DNA from: Flavobacterium gyeonganense
Lineage (GTDB): Bacteria; Bacteroidota; Bacteroidia; Flavobacteriales; Flavobacteriaceae
Length of the DNA: 64,000 bases
Direction of reading: 5' to 3'
Assembly: GCF_029625295.1 (NCBI RefSeq)
Contig: NZ_CP121112.1
Coordinates: 434,001-498,000 of the forward strand
A program made the translations under genes and the position numbers. This document shows, piece by piece, positions 7,471-16,353 of the stretch. The notes beneath the pieces were generated by a model. It made no database searches. It saw nothing but the letters and a program-made list of their open reading frames with translations, and was not told the DNA's origin. How positions within the stretch are numbered: position 1 is the first letter of the stretch; every line of letters begins with the position of its first letter.

Positions 7471-7896
7471 ATGATGGGTAAAAACAAAACCACAGAAACG
7501 GAAAGAAGCGTTATTGATTTTATTAACACCGCTCCTGATGAAGCAAAAAGAAAGGATGCTCTTGAACTTCTGAAAATAATGCAGGAAGTAACAGGCTTCG
7601 AACCTAAAATGTGGGGATCGGGTATTATTGGTTTTGGAAATTATCATTATAAATACGAAAGCGGGCACGAAGGAGAAGCTCCATTAACAGGTTTTTCTCC
7701 CAGAAAAGATGCGGTTTCACTTTACCTTAGTTCTTCTTTCGAAAATAAAGAGGAACTTCTTTCTAAATTCGGAAAACATAAAGCCGGAAAAGGCTGTATT
7801 TATATCAAAAAATTAACCGATATCAATGCTGAGATTTTAAAACAAATGATTTCGCTTTCGGTTGACTATTTAAAAAAATCATATCCTTCAAATTAA
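7471..7896 (+). CDS. DUF1801 domain protein
   Basis: A 141 aa cytoplasmic protein of the DUF1801 (YdhG-like) family, seen in the segments EVTGFEPKMWGSGIIGFGNYHY and TGFSPRKDAVSLYLSS. It follows the serine hydrolase after 4 bp, so it is probably co-transcribed. Family members have been linked to iron handling but the biochemical role is unsettled. A second DUF1801 gene lies at 12814-13197. Confidence 0.8.
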   Translation: MMGKNKTTETERSVIDFINTAPDEAKRKDALELLKIMQEVTGFEPKMWGSGIIGFGNYHYKYESGHEGEAPLTGFSPRKDAVSLYLSSSFENKEELLSKFGKHKAGKGCIYIKKLTDINAEILKQMISLSVDYLKKSYPSN

Positions 7897-7901
7897 CTCT
7901 C

Positions 7902-8999
7902 ATGATTATCACTATCAGTATTCTTTTACTTGCCATTCTTTTTTATTTCTTACTACATCCCCGATTCGGGAAAAAACCTTCTGGCGAAAGACTTGCGTTA
8001 ATTAAAAAATCGCCTCAATTTAAAAATGGAAGATTCGAAAACATCAGTTTTACTCCTGAACTTGCTGAGGGTTATGGTTATTTTGAAGTTTTTTATGAAT
8101 TTTTCTTTAAAAAGGTAGATCGAAAAATTCCAACTGATACTATTCCTTCCACAAAAACCAATTTATCAGAACTTTCTCCTGAGGAAAATATAATGGTCTG
8201 GTTTGGTCATTCTTCTTACTTTATTCAACTGGAAGGAAAACGATTTTTAATCGATCCTGTTTTCAGCGGCAATGCTTCCCCCGTTTATGGCAGTACAAAA
8301 TCATTCAAAGGAACAGATATTTATACAACAGATGATTTTCCTGAAATTGATTATTTATTAATTACTCATGATCATTACGATCATCTTGATTATAAAACCA
8401 TTATGGACTTAAAATCTAAAACAAGAAAAGTGATCTGCCCGTTAGGGGTTGGTTCCCATTTTGAGTTTTGGAAATTTCCTGTCGAAAATATTATTGAGAA
8501 AGACTGGCACGAAAAAGTAGAATTAGATCAAAACTTAACACTTTATACAACACCATCAAGACATTTTTCCGGCAGAAGTATCAATCGCTGTAATACGCTC
8601 TGGACATCATTTGTATTAGAAAGCAAAGATTTCAAAATGTATTTGGGCGGAGACAGTGGTTACGATTCTCATTATGCGCAAATTGGAGAGAAACATGGGC
8701 CATTTGATATTGTCCTGCTTGATAACGGTCAGTACAATGAAAAGTGGAAATACATTCACAATATGCCTGAAGATGTAATAAATGCAATGAAAGACCTGAA
8801 AGCAAAAAGAGCATTTCCTGTACATAATTCAAAATTTCCCTTGTCTCTTCATCCTTGGGATGAGCCTTTAATAAAAATAACGGAATTGAATGCAAATTCA
8901 GAAAATCCGATTCCTTTAATCACACCGATCATCGGAGAAAAAGTTGAACTTAAAAATAACGAACAACAATTTAAACAGTGGTGGAAAGGAGTAAAATAG
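7902..8999 (+). CDS. MBL-fold metallohydrolase, membrane-anchored (UlaG/NAPE-PLD-like)
   Basis: A 365 aa metallo-beta-lactamase-fold hydrolase. The metal-binding motif is THDHYDHLDY; further ligands are likely in SRHFSGR, GGDSGYD and the late VHNSKF. WFGHSSYFIQLEGKRFLIDPVF is typical of the UlaG-like branch, which includes lactonases and N-acylphosphatidylethanolamine phospholipase D homologues. An N-terminal hydrophobic stretch (residues 2-18) looks like a membrane anchor without a clear cleavage site. It begins 5 bp after the DUF1801 gene, in the same run. Substrate unknown. Confidence 0.82.
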   Translation: MIITISILLLAILFYFLLHPRFGKKPSGERLALIKKSPQFKNGRFENISFTPELAEGYGYFEVFYEFFFKKVDRKIPTDTIPSTKTNLSELSPEENIMVWFGHSSYFIQLEGKRFLIDPVFSGNASPVYGSTKSFKGTDIYTTDDFPEIDYLLITHDHYDHLDYKTIMDLKSKTRKVICPLGVGSHFEFWKFPVENIIEKDWHEKVELDQNLTLYTTPSRHFSGRSINRCNTLWTSFVLESKDFKMYLGGDSGYDSHYAQIGEKHGPFDIVLLDNGQYNEKWKYIHNMPEDVINAMKDLKAKRAFPVHNSKFPLSLHPWDEPLIKITELNANSENPIPLITPIIGEKVELKNNEQQFKQWWKGVK

Positions 9000-9110
9000 T
9001 AATTTTGTGAAATGTAAAACTGTCAACTTAAAGTTATTATTTCTACCTTTTGCAAGAAGTCATACTAAAGGCTCAGTAAAGTCTATCGCCAATCTTTCCA
9101 GACTTACGGA

Positions 9111-9118
9111 TATATTTG
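9111..9118 (+). promoter_or_regulatory. Bacteroidetes -7 promoter element for the lactonase gene
   Basis: TATATTTG matches TAnnTTTG and lies 61 bp before the lactonase ATG, in the 180-bp gap after the MBL gene. No clean -33 TTTG box was seen. Confidence 0.45.
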
Positions 9119-9179
9119 CTATCGCTTGAGTCTTCTTCATCTAAATGACAAGATTGAACTAAAATCTGAAACTAAAAAA

Positions 9180-10307
9180 ATGAAATTAAAAATTACTTTT
9201 CTCTCATTTGCATTTCTTACTTCATTTCATGCTTTTTCGCAAAATACATATGTTTTTTTAGGATCCTACAATAAAGATAAAACTGCAGAATCAATTCAGG
9301 TTTATGAGTTGGATTCTTTAAATGGAAATTTAATTAAAATTACTTCTGCAAAAGATATTATCAATCCATCTTATCTGACTGTTTCTCCAAACGGAAAATA
9401 TGTTTATGCCTGCACAGATACAAAAACACCAAATTCAGGAAGTGTCAGCAGTTTTGAATTTAATCCCGAAAATAAATCGTTGACTTTTTTAAACAAACAG
9501 GGAAGCGGAGGTGAAAATCCTGTCTATGTTTCGGTTCATAAAAGTGGTAAATGGCTTGTAAACGCTAATTATACAGAAGGCAGTGTATCTGTTCATCCGT
9601 TATTAGAAAACGGAAAAATCGATTCGATTGCACAAAATTTTCAATATACTGACGGAAGTGTTCATAAAGAAAGACAAACCCGCTCCCATGTGCATTCTGC
9701 TATATTTTCTCCTGAATTTGATTATGTGCTTTTGCCCGATTTAGGTGCTGATAAAATACGCTGTTATCGTTTTGATGAAACGCTCAAACAACCATTAACA
9801 GAAACAAAAAATACGTTTACCAAAACAGATTTAGAAGCAGGACCGCGACATTTTACTTTTCATCCCAATCAAAAATACGGGTATTGTATTGAAGAAATAT
9901 CAGGTTCCGTAAGTGTTTATCAGTATGAAAGCGGTAGTTTGACAAAAATACAGCGCATCAATACATATTCAGGAGAAACAAAGGGCGTTTTAGAAAGCTC
10001 TGACATTCACATTTCTCCTGACGGAAAATTTTTATATGCTTCAAACCGTGGAAAAGAAAATAACATCGCTATTTTCTCTATTGCCAAAAACGGCATTTTA
10101 AAAAATATCGGTTATCAATCAACTTTTGGAAATCATCCCAGAATTTTTGCCATTGATGAAACAGGGAATTTTTTGATTGCGACAAATGTAAATTCCGGAA
10201 ATGTAATTGTTTTTAAAAGAAACCCAAAAACAGGATTACTCAATAAGACCGGAAATGAAATAAAAATGGAAAATGTTTCCTGCGTTCAGATTAAAAAGAT
10301 ACAATAA
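9180..10307 (+). CDS. Secreted lactonase-family seven-bladed beta-propeller
   Basis: A 375 aa protein of the lactonase / 6-phosphogluconolactonase (YbhE-type) beta-propeller family. ATG 9180 starts a cleavable signal peptide (MKLKITFLSFAFLTSFHAFSQ), so the upstream in-frame start at 9126 is rejected. Blade repeats are visible as SPNGKYVYACTD, HKSGKWLVNANY, HPNQKYGYCIEE and SPDGKFLYASNR. Because it is exported it is unlikely to be the pentose-phosphate enzyme; a periplasmic carbohydrate-lactone role is inferred. Confidence 0.82.
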   Translation: MKLKITFLSFAFLTSFHAFSQNTYVFLGSYNKDKTAESIQVYELDSLNGNLIKITSAKDIINPSYLTVSPNGKYVYACTDTKTPNSGSVSSFEFNPENKSLTFLNKQGSGGENPVYVSVHKSGKWLVNANYTEGSVSVHPLLENGKIDSIAQNFQYTDGSVHKERQTRSHVHSAIFSPEFDYVLLPDLGADKIRCYRFDETLKQPLTETKNTFTKTDLEAGPRHFTFHPNQKYGYCIEEISGSVSVYQYESGSLTKIQRINTYSGETKGVLESSDIHISPDGKFLYASNRGKENNIAIFSIAKNGILKNIGYQSTFGNHPRIFAIDETGNFLIATNVNSGNVIVFKRNPKTGLLNKTGNEIKMENVSCVQIKKIQ

Positions 10308-10325
10308 TCTATAAAACTCTTAAAA

Positions 10326-10880
10326 ATGACAAGTGCAAATTTTAATTTACAGCCGGAAATTTTAGAAAACGAAACCATAAAATTAATTCCGCTTCAGGAA
10401 GATCATTTTGAGGCTTTGTATGAATTAGCCTCAGACCCTTTAGTTTGGGAACAGCATCCCATTAAAGACCGGTATAAAAAAGAAAAATTTATGCCTTTTT
10501 TTGAGGCGGCTGTAAATTCAAAAGGTGCTTTTTTAATTTTAGACCGAAAAACAAACGAAGTTATCGGCACTACGCGGTTCTATGATTACAATCCTGAAAA
10601 ATTTAATGTAGGGATTGGTTATACTTTTATTGGTCGAAAATTCTGGGGTGGTCCTTATAATGCAGCAACAAAAAAACTGCTCATTGATTATGCTTTTGAA
10701 ACCGTTAGTTCTATCCTTTTTCATGTTGGCGCAGAAAATATCCGTTCTCAAAAAGCTGTGTTAAAATTGGGTGCGGTAAAAATAAACGAAATGTTTTTTC
10801 CTCATAATGGGGTCGATTTACCTCATTTCGAATATGAATTGCGTAAAGAAAAAGTTAAAAATGAGTATTTTTGCAGCTAA
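10326..10880 (+). CDS. GNAT-family N-acetyltransferase
   Basis: A 184 aa acetyltransferase of the RimJ/RimL-like GNAT branch. It has the typical opening TIKLIPLQEDHFEALYELASDP, the beta4 segment NVGIGYTFIGRKFWGGPYNAATKKLL (CoA-binding region) and SILFHVGAENIRSQKAVLKLGA. Acceptor substrate unknown. It follows the lactonase after 18 bp and may share its transcript. Confidence 0.85.
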   Translation: MTSANFNLQPEILENETIKLIPLQEDHFEALYELASDPLVWEQHPIKDRYKKEKFMPFFEAAVNSKGAFLILDRKTNEVIGTTRFYDYNPEKFNVGIGYTFIGRKFWGGPYNAATKKLLIDYAFETVSSILFHVGAENIRSQKAVLKLGAVKINEMFFPHNGVDLPHFEYELRKEKVKNEYFCS

Positions 10881-10944
10881 ATACAGTCATATGTACTAAG
10901 ATCTTACCTCTTAACTTATGACTATAACCTGTAAATCAAAAACA

Positions 10945-11526
10945 ATGAGAAGAATAACAGTCTTTTGCGGATCCAGTTTCGGTACTGAAGAAATTTACTC
11001 AGAACAAGCAGTATTATTAGGAGAAACATTAGCAAAACAAAATATAGAATTGGTTTATGGCGGTGCTAATGTAGGTTTGATGGGTGCAGTTGCAGATGGC
11101 GTTTTAAATAACGGTGGAAAAGCAATTGGCGTTCTGCCTGATTTTTTAAGATCAAAAGAAATTGCGCATCTGGGATTAACGGAACTTATTCTGGTTGAAA
11201 GCATGCACGAAAGAAAAACCAAAATGAATGATTTATGTGATGGTGTCATTGCACTGCCGGGTGGATTTGGAACCCTTGAAGAGCTTTTTGAAATGCTTAC
11301 CTGGGCTCAATTAGGATTGCATAAAAAACCAATCGCAATTTTAAACATCAACGGTTTTTATGATTCCCTGATTCAACTAATTGAAAATATGGTGAGCAAA
11401 GGCTTGTTGAAAGACGTGAATCAGCAGATGCTTTTAGTAAGTGATAACATTGATGATTTATTGAATAAAATGAAGAATTACAAAGCTCCAACTGTTGGAA
11501 AATGGATTGAAAAAGAAGAAGTTTAG
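10945..11526 (+). CDS. LOG-family nucleotide 5'-monophosphate phosphoribohydrolase
   Basis: A 193 aa Rossmann-like protein of the TIGR00730 / LOG family. Key motifs are VFCGSSFG, YGGANVGLMGAVADG and PGGFGTLEELFE, the last holding the conserved PGGxGTxxE catalytic and ribose-binding signature. Homologues cleave nucleoside monophosphates, including cytokinin riboside monophosphates, to base plus ribose 5-phosphate. ATG 10945 (MRRITVFCGSS) is preferred over 10918 because the family begins just before this strand. Confidence 0.88.
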   Translation: MRRITVFCGSSFGTEEIYSEQAVLLGETLAKQNIELVYGGANVGLMGAVADGVLNNGGKAIGVLPDFLRSKEIAHLGLTELILVESMHERKTKMNDLCDGVIALPGGFGTLEELFEMLTWAQLGLHKKPIAILNINGFYDSLIQLIENMVSKGLLKDVNQQMLLVSDNIDDLLNKMKNYKAPTVGKWIEKEEV

Positions 11527-11542
11527 TCTCTTTTGACAGGGT

Positions 11543-11610
11543 GATTTTCAGTTTTTAACACAATTTCCGGAATAACTTTCTTATCTTGTGGCTCCAAAAA
11601 ACTGAAAATC
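11543..11610. repeat. 14-bp perfect inverted repeat
   Basis: GATTTTCAGTTTTT (11543-11556) and AAAAACTGAAAATC (11597-11610) are exact complements with a 40-nt loop, directly upstream of the DUF2490 gene. It could act as a weak terminator for the LOG gene or as leader structure. Confidence 0.5.
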
Positions 11611-11621
11611 CGTTATCCAAA

Positions 11622-12308
11622 ATGAAATATTTAAAAGCCTATTACCTTCTATTCGCCCTTATTCTATCTGTAAATTTAATAAATGCTCAGGATACTGATA
11701 CCGGAAACTGGTTTATGTATTTTGGAAATCAGGCCATCAACAAAAAATGGAACTGGCATAATGAAGTACAATACCGTAATTATAATTTTGCAGGAGATAC
11801 TCAGCAGTTATTATTAAGAACGGGAATTGGCTACAATCTTACCGAAAACAATAACAATATTTTGTTAGGTTACGGTTTTATCAATTCACAAAATTATATT
11901 CCCGGAACTGATGACAAGAAAGGTAATAACGAACATCGTATTTTCCAGCAGTTTATAACACGCCAAAATTTTGGAAGGATTTATTTGCAGCACCGTTATC
12001 GCGTTGAAGAACGCTTTTTGGAAAATGATTTTCAAATGCGTTTTCGTTACTTTTTAGCTTTGAATGTCCCAATAAATAAAGCCAAAATGGAAGATAAGGC
12101 CTTTTATTTTTCAGCATATAACGAAATTTTTATAAATGCAGAATCTCCTGTTTTTGACAGAGACCGTGTTTATGGCGCATTAGGTTATGTGATCAATAAG
12201 AATTTCAGGGTTGAAGCAGGTTTTATGAGACAAATCCAGGAAAAAACCGGACGAAATCAATTTCAGATTGCAGTTTACAATACTATACCTTTTAACAGCA
12301 GTAAATAA
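11622..12308 (+). CDS. DUF2490 outer-membrane-type protein
   Basis: A 228 aa exported protein. ATG 11622 opens a signal peptide (MKYLKAYYLLFALILSVNLINAQ); the earlier in-frame ATG is rejected. The mature part alternates aromatic and polar residues in short strands (WNWHNEVQYRNYNF, LLLRTGIGYNL, GRIYLQHRYRVEERF, VEAGFMRQIQ) as expected of a small outer-membrane beta-barrel of the DUF2490 family. Function unknown. Confidence 0.8.
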   Translation: MKYLKAYYLLFALILSVNLINAQDTDTGNWFMYFGNQAINKKWNWHNEVQYRNYNFAGDTQQLLLRTGIGYNLTENNNNILLGYGFINSQNYIPGTDDKKGNNEHRIFQQFITRQNFGRIYLQHRYRVEERFLENDFQMRFRYFLALNVPINKAKMEDKAFYFSAYNEIFINAESPVFDRDRVYGALGYVINKNFRVEAGFMRQIQEKTGRNQFQIAVYNTIPFNSSK

Positions 12309-12327
12309 CCTTTCAAAATCCGTAGAT

Positions 12328-12795
12328 ATGGCAACAGTAAATAATAATTTTGCAAAAGCCGAAATGCTGATCAGAAAACCCGTCTCAGAAGTTTTTCAGG
12401 CTTTTATAAACCCTGAAATTACGAGCAAATTCTGGTTTACTAAAGGATCCGAAAAATTAGAAGAAGGAAAATCGTCTGAATGGACCTGGGAAATGTATGG
12501 TTTCTCGCTTACTGTTTTAACTAAAGTAATTGAAGAAGATAAACGAATTGTCATTGAATGGGGAAATAGCGGAGAAGAGACCATTGTAGAATGGATTTTT
12601 AATGCTTTGGATGAAAAAGAAACTTTTGTTAGCATCACTAATTATAATTTCAAAGGCGATGCTGATACAATACTCTCTGAAGTTCGTAATTCTACTGAAG
12701 GTTTCACATTGGTTTTAGCCGGTGCAAAAGCTTTTTTGGAGCATAATATTCAATTGAATTTAGTTTTGGACAGATTTCCAAAAGGTTTGAGTTAA
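12328..12795 (+). CDS. SRPBCC (AHSA1-like) domain protein
   Basis: A 155 aa START/Bet v1-fold protein. KAEMLIRKPVSEVFQAFINPEITSKFWF and the closing NSTEGFTLVLAGAKAFLEHNIQLN are diagnostic of AHSA1-like SRPBCC proteins, which bind hydrophobic ligands. ATG 12328 is chosen; the frame from 12268 overlaps the previous gene. Ligand unknown. It lies in a run of small stress-type genes. Confidence 0.82.
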   Translation: MATVNNNFAKAEMLIRKPVSEVFQAFINPEITSKFWFTKGSEKLEEGKSSEWTWEMYGFSLTVLTKVIEEDKRIVIEWGNSGEETIVEWIFNALDEKETFVSITNYNFKGDADTILSEVRNSTEGFTLVLAGAKAFLEHNIQLNLVLDRFPKGLS

Positions 12796-12813
12796 TCACC
12801 AAAAAATAACGTC

Positions 12814-13197
12814 ATGGCAGCTGTACCTACTCCTAAACCTGCAAATATTGATGAATATATTGGAGGATTCCCAAACAATGTTCAGGAAGTATTAGAAAAA
12901 ATCCGAATAACAATTCATAAGGCAGCTCCTGATGCTAAGGAAAAAATCAGTTACTCCATGCCGGCATTTGAGCAAAACGGAATCGTGGTGTACTTTGCAG
13001 CATTTAAAAATCACATTGGTCTTTATGCATTACCAAGTGGTCATTCAGCATTTAAAGAAGCGCTATCCAAATACAAATCGGGTAAAGGTTCTGTGCAGTT
13101 TCCGTTAAATCAGCCAATACCATTCGATTTAATTACCAGGATTGTAAAATTCAGAGTACAGGAAAATCTTGAAAAAGTAAAAAGTAAAAATAAATAA
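12814..13197 (+). CDS. DUF1801 (YdhG-like) protein
   Basis: A 127 aa protein of the YdhG/DUF1801 family, shown by IDEYIGGFPNNVQEVLEKIRITIHKAAPDAKEKISYSMPAF and the late SGKGSVQFPLNQPIPFDLI. Some relatives act in intracellular iron handling; here the role is unknown. It begins 18 bp after the SRPBCC gene, a pairing common in Bacteroidetes. Confidence 0.85.
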   Translation: MAAVPTPKPANIDEYIGGFPNNVQEVLEKIRITIHKAAPDAKEKISYSMPAFEQNGIVVYFAAFKNHIGLYALPSGHSAFKEALSKYKSGKGSVQFPLNQPIPFDLITRIVKFRVQENLEKVKSKNK

Positions 13198-13203
13198 TCA
13201 ATT

Positions 13204-13893
13204 ATGAATTTATCTCAACATTACAATACGCTTTTCAAAACATCATCTGAACTGATTTTATCTGAAACTTATTCTATAGATTCTAAAATTAGGGATGATT
13301 CAGATAAACGATTTGGCATTACTTTGCTAATTCGCCCGAATGATGAAATAAAAAATAATATTCAGGCATTCCTAAAAGAAATAAAAAAAGCAGAACCGGA
13401 GCAATACTACTATTCAAATGCTGATATTCATATAACTGTTTTATCCATTATTTCGTGTACTGAAGGTTTTACACTGAATCAGTTTCCTACGTCAGAATAC
13501 ATTGAAATTATTGAAAAAAGCCTGGTAGATATAAATGAAATAGAGATAGAATACCGGGGCGTTACGCTATCTCCCTCAGCGATAATGGTTCAGGGGTTTC
13601 CATCTGACGATTCATTGAATATCTTCCGTAACAAATTACGCGAAAACTTTAAAAAATCTTCCCTCCCGCAAAGTATGGACAGCCGTTACACTTTAACCGC
13701 TGCGCATTCAACAATTATGCGCTTTCAGAATAAATTACAAAACCCAAAAAAGCTTGTTGAAATTGTTGAAAAATTCAGAAATCACAATTTTGGAAAATTC
13801 ACCGTCGATAAAATTGAATTAGTTTTTAACGACTGGTATCAGCGTGAAAAAAATACTGTAAATATGTGCGATCTTTATCTGAAATATTTTTAG
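13204..13893 (+). CDS. 2H phosphoesterase (2'-5' RNA ligase-like)
   Basis: A 229 aa protein with the two HxT/S-type motifs of the 2H phosphoesterase superfamily, HITVL (about residue 79) and HSTIMRF (about residue 172), inside an otherwise typical fold. The superfamily includes 2'-5' RNA ligase/cyclic phosphodiesterases. No N-terminal signal, so cytoplasmic. It ends 14 bp from the convergent antiporter gene with no obvious terminator between them. Confidence 0.75.
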   Translation: MNLSQHYNTLFKTSSELILSETYSIDSKIRDDSDKRFGITLLIRPNDEIKNNIQAFLKEIKKAEPEQYYYSNADIHITVLSIISCTEGFTLNQFPTSEYIEIIEKSLVDINEIEIEYRGVTLSPSAIMVQGFPSDDSLNIFRNKLRENFKKSSLPQSMDSRYTLTAAHSTIMRFQNKLQNPKKLVEIVEKFRNHNFGKFTVDKIELVFNDWYQREKNTVNMCDLYLKYF

Positions 13894-13906
13894 ACTTGTT
13901 TTCTTT

Positions 13907-16054
13907 TTAACCTTTTTTCAAAATATTTCCTAATCCTTTTCCAATCTGTTCAATCGCTTCTATACCTTTTGTCAATGGAGTTGCGGTAAAGTCTTCATAA
14001 GCATCCATTGCACTTTCTTTTCGTCCATCCTGCGGGTAAACAAGGATCAGGTTATTATCACTGAAGGATTTTTCAAATTTCTGTGGCAATTTATCAAAGA
14101 TAGACTGATAAGAAACAGACCCTTTTCTTGACAGATTAAACACAATCAAATCTGTTGGTTTAATTTCATCCGAAATAGCTTCAAAATCATCCCAGTCTAA
14201 AATACTTTTGAAAGCCAGTTTTGTATTTAATTTCAGGTTATTCACTATTTGCTGAATTGCCTGATGTGTTTTATATTCACCATAAATAACTATCTGAGTG
14301 CTTAGTTCCTGTGCTAACCTGCATATTTTCTGGATTAAAGGCTGAAATCCGATTCCTCTTTCAGAAAAAGGCGGACAAATGAAAACCAGTCTTTTCTCTT
14401 CAACAAAAGGTTTTTGAAACCTGCAGATAAAAAGGTTTTTATCAACATTATTAATTATAGAATCAACATTTTCTCCAAAAATCTTGTCGAGAAAACCTGT
14501 TTTTCTTGGCCATCCAATGATTACAATATCAGACATAATTTCCTTGGAGGTCCTTGCTATACCACTAGCCGGGTTGTGATCTATTCTTGCAATGGTATTG
14601 ATCTTAATTTCAGAAGCAGATCCCTGAATAACAAATTTATCAACTGCTTTTTTATATTTTAAAATATTAATTTCGGCCTGATCATTATTAGGAACAATGG
14701 TTAATAATGTAACTGGATTGGCTGATTTTTTGTCCTTGATTAAAAGAGCAAAATCCAGTAAAGGTTCCGTTGCCGATGTTTTGGCTAAGGGAATTAAAAT
14801 GTGTTCATCTAAAATCTGATCTTTATGAGCATCCTGAGGAGAAATCTCTTCTTCACAAATCGCAATTTTTTTAGCGGCTTTTTCGGTGGCAAAAGAAGCA
14901 ACAATACAGGTAATCAGTATCAAGATAATAGTTCCGTTTAATATATTCTCATCCAGAATATTTGCTTTAAATCCAACCAGAATGACTGCCAGTGTAGCCG
15001 CAGCATGTGCACTGCTTAATCCGAAAATAAGCTGTCTTTCGGTTTTCGTGTATTTAAAAACAATCTGCGTAAAAAATGCGGCAATCCATTTTCCCAAAAT
15101 AGCTACTACACTCAAAGTCGCAGCAACAATAAGAGCTGTTGGACCACTTAAAATCACACTAATATCAACAAGCATCCCCACAGAAATCAGAAAAAACGGA
15201 ATGAACAAAGCGTTCCCGATAAACTCAATCCTGTTCATTAAAGCAGAAGAGTGCGGAATTAAAGGATTTAAAGCCAAACCTGCAACGAAAGCACCAATAA
15301 TAGGCTCTACTCCTGCTACTTCGGCTAAAAATGCAGCAAAGAAAACAACGGAAAGGACAAAAATATAATGCGCATGTTTTTCACTTTCCAGTTTTTTAAA
15401 GAACCATTTTGCCACTCTTGGAATCACCAAAAACATGATGGCTGAAAATATAGCCAGCGAAATGGTTAATTTTATCCAGAAAGCCTGATTAAGATTTCCC
15501 TCACTGCTTCCCATAATGACAGCCAGAATAATCAAAACAGCAGTATCTGTCAGAATAGTTCCTCCAACAGTTATAGCAACAGCCTGGTTTTTAGCAATCC
15601 CTAATTTACTTACAATCGGATATGCCACCAGCGTGTGCGTTGCAAACATACTTGCAGTTAAAAAACTGGCGTTAAAATCATATTGCAGTAAATAATAACA
15701 AACCGGAAACCCAATAGTAAGGGGAAAAATAAAAGTAAAAAAACCGAATAATAAACTTTTGTTGCGGTTTGCTTTAAACTCATTCATGTCGAGTTCAAGA
15801 CCTGCAATAAACATAATATAAAGCAAACCAATAGTTGAAAACAAATCGACTGCGGAGTTTTTGGCCAGAATATTAAGTCCGTGAGGTCCAATTACCACAC
15901 CTGAAATAATCAAACCAATAATTCCCGGAATATTAATTTTTTTAAGTAAAATGGGACTTAATAAAATTATGAAAAGTATCAACGAAAAAATTAATACGGG
16001 ATTGTTAAGCGGTAGTTCAAATTCTTGTATTAAATGCCTGAAAAATTCTATCAT
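13907..16054 (-). CDS. KefB-type monovalent cation:proton antiporter with C-terminal UspA-like domain
   Basis: A 715 aa CPA2-family antiporter. About the first 385 residues form 12-13 membrane helices; landmarks are LLYIMFIAGLELDMNEF, ATHTLVAYPIVSKLGI, GGTILTDTAVLIIL and GVEPIIGAFVAGLALNP. The C-terminal 300 residues are soluble and resemble tandem universal-stress-type domains (for example HILIPLAKTSATEPLLDFALLI), a layout common in Bacteroidetes. It likely exchanges K+ or Na+ for H+ at the inner membrane. Length is normal and the frame is intact. Confidence 0.88.
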   Translation of the reverse strand: MIEFFRHLIQEFELPLNNPVLIFSLILFIILLSPILLKKINIPGIIGLIISGVVIGPHGLNILAKNSAVDLFSTIGLLYIMFIAGLELDMNEFKANRNKSLLFGFFTFIFPLTIGFPVCYYLLQYDFNASFLTASMFATHTLVAYPIVSKLGIAKNQAVAITVGGTILTDTAVLIILAVIMGSSEGNLNQAFWIKLTISLAIFSAIMFLVIPRVAKWFFKKLESEKHAHYIFVLSVVFFAAFLAEVAGVEPIIGAFVAGLALNPLIPHSSALMNRIEFIGNALFIPFFLISVGMLVDISVILSGPTALIVAATLSVVAILGKWIAAFFTQIVFKYTKTERQLIFGLSSAHAAATLAVILVGFKANILDENILNGTIILILITCIVASFATEKAAKKIAICEEEISPQDAHKDQILDEHILIPLAKTSATEPLLDFALLIKDKKSANPVTLLTIVPNNDQAEINILKYKKAVDKFVIQGSASEIKINTIARIDHNPASGIARTSKEIMSDIVIIGWPRKTGFLDKIFGENVDSIINNVDKNLFICRFQKPFVEEKRLVFICPPFSERGIGFQPLIQKICRLAQELSTQIVIYGEYKTHQAIQQIVNNLKLNTKLAFKSILDWDDFEAISDEIKPTDLIVFNLSRKGSVSYQSIFDKLPQKFEKSFSDNNLILVYPQDGRKESAMDAYEDFTATPLTKGIEAIEQIGKGLGNILKKG

Positions 16055-16174
16055 AGTGTAATTTTAGCTGCTGGGTATAGTATTGCTTTCTAAGTCAAAC
16101 CAGATACTCAAAGTTGCCGTTTATATCAATTTTAAAAAAACTAAAAAGCGAGTTTTTTAGAGAAATTCTCTTTA

Positions 16175-16182
16175 CAAAAATA
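16175..16182 (-). promoter_or_regulatory. -7 promoter element for the KefB-type antiporter
   Basis: On the minus strand this reads TATTTTTG (TAnnTTTG), about 120 bp upstream of the antiporter ATG. The remainder of the 16055-16353 gap shows no coding content. Confidence 0.35.
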
Positions 16183-16326
16183 CCCAAAAAAGGGCTGAAC
16201 TTTTTATCAAAGCCCTATATTAACTAATTAATTTTATTTCATTGATAAATTATTATTATTTAATATATTTTTTAACAAAACCGCAACATTAACAAATAAA
16301 AAAGAAACTTCTTTGCATTATTCAAT

Positions 16327-16334
16327 TATCTTTG
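16327..16334 (+). promoter_or_regulatory. -7 promoter element for the L-serine dehydratase gene
   Basis: TATCTTTG fits TAnnTTTG. The start codon is 20 bp further on, so the leader would be very short. It also argues for the ATG at 16354 rather than the TTG at 16336. Confidence 0.45.
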
Positions 16335-16353
16335 TTTGAATAAAATTGGAACA

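Noticed and set aside
14886..15368. 160-codon plus-strand ORF
   Set aside because: Shadow of the KefB-type antiporter gene; its composition is typical of the opposite strand of membrane-helix coding DNA.
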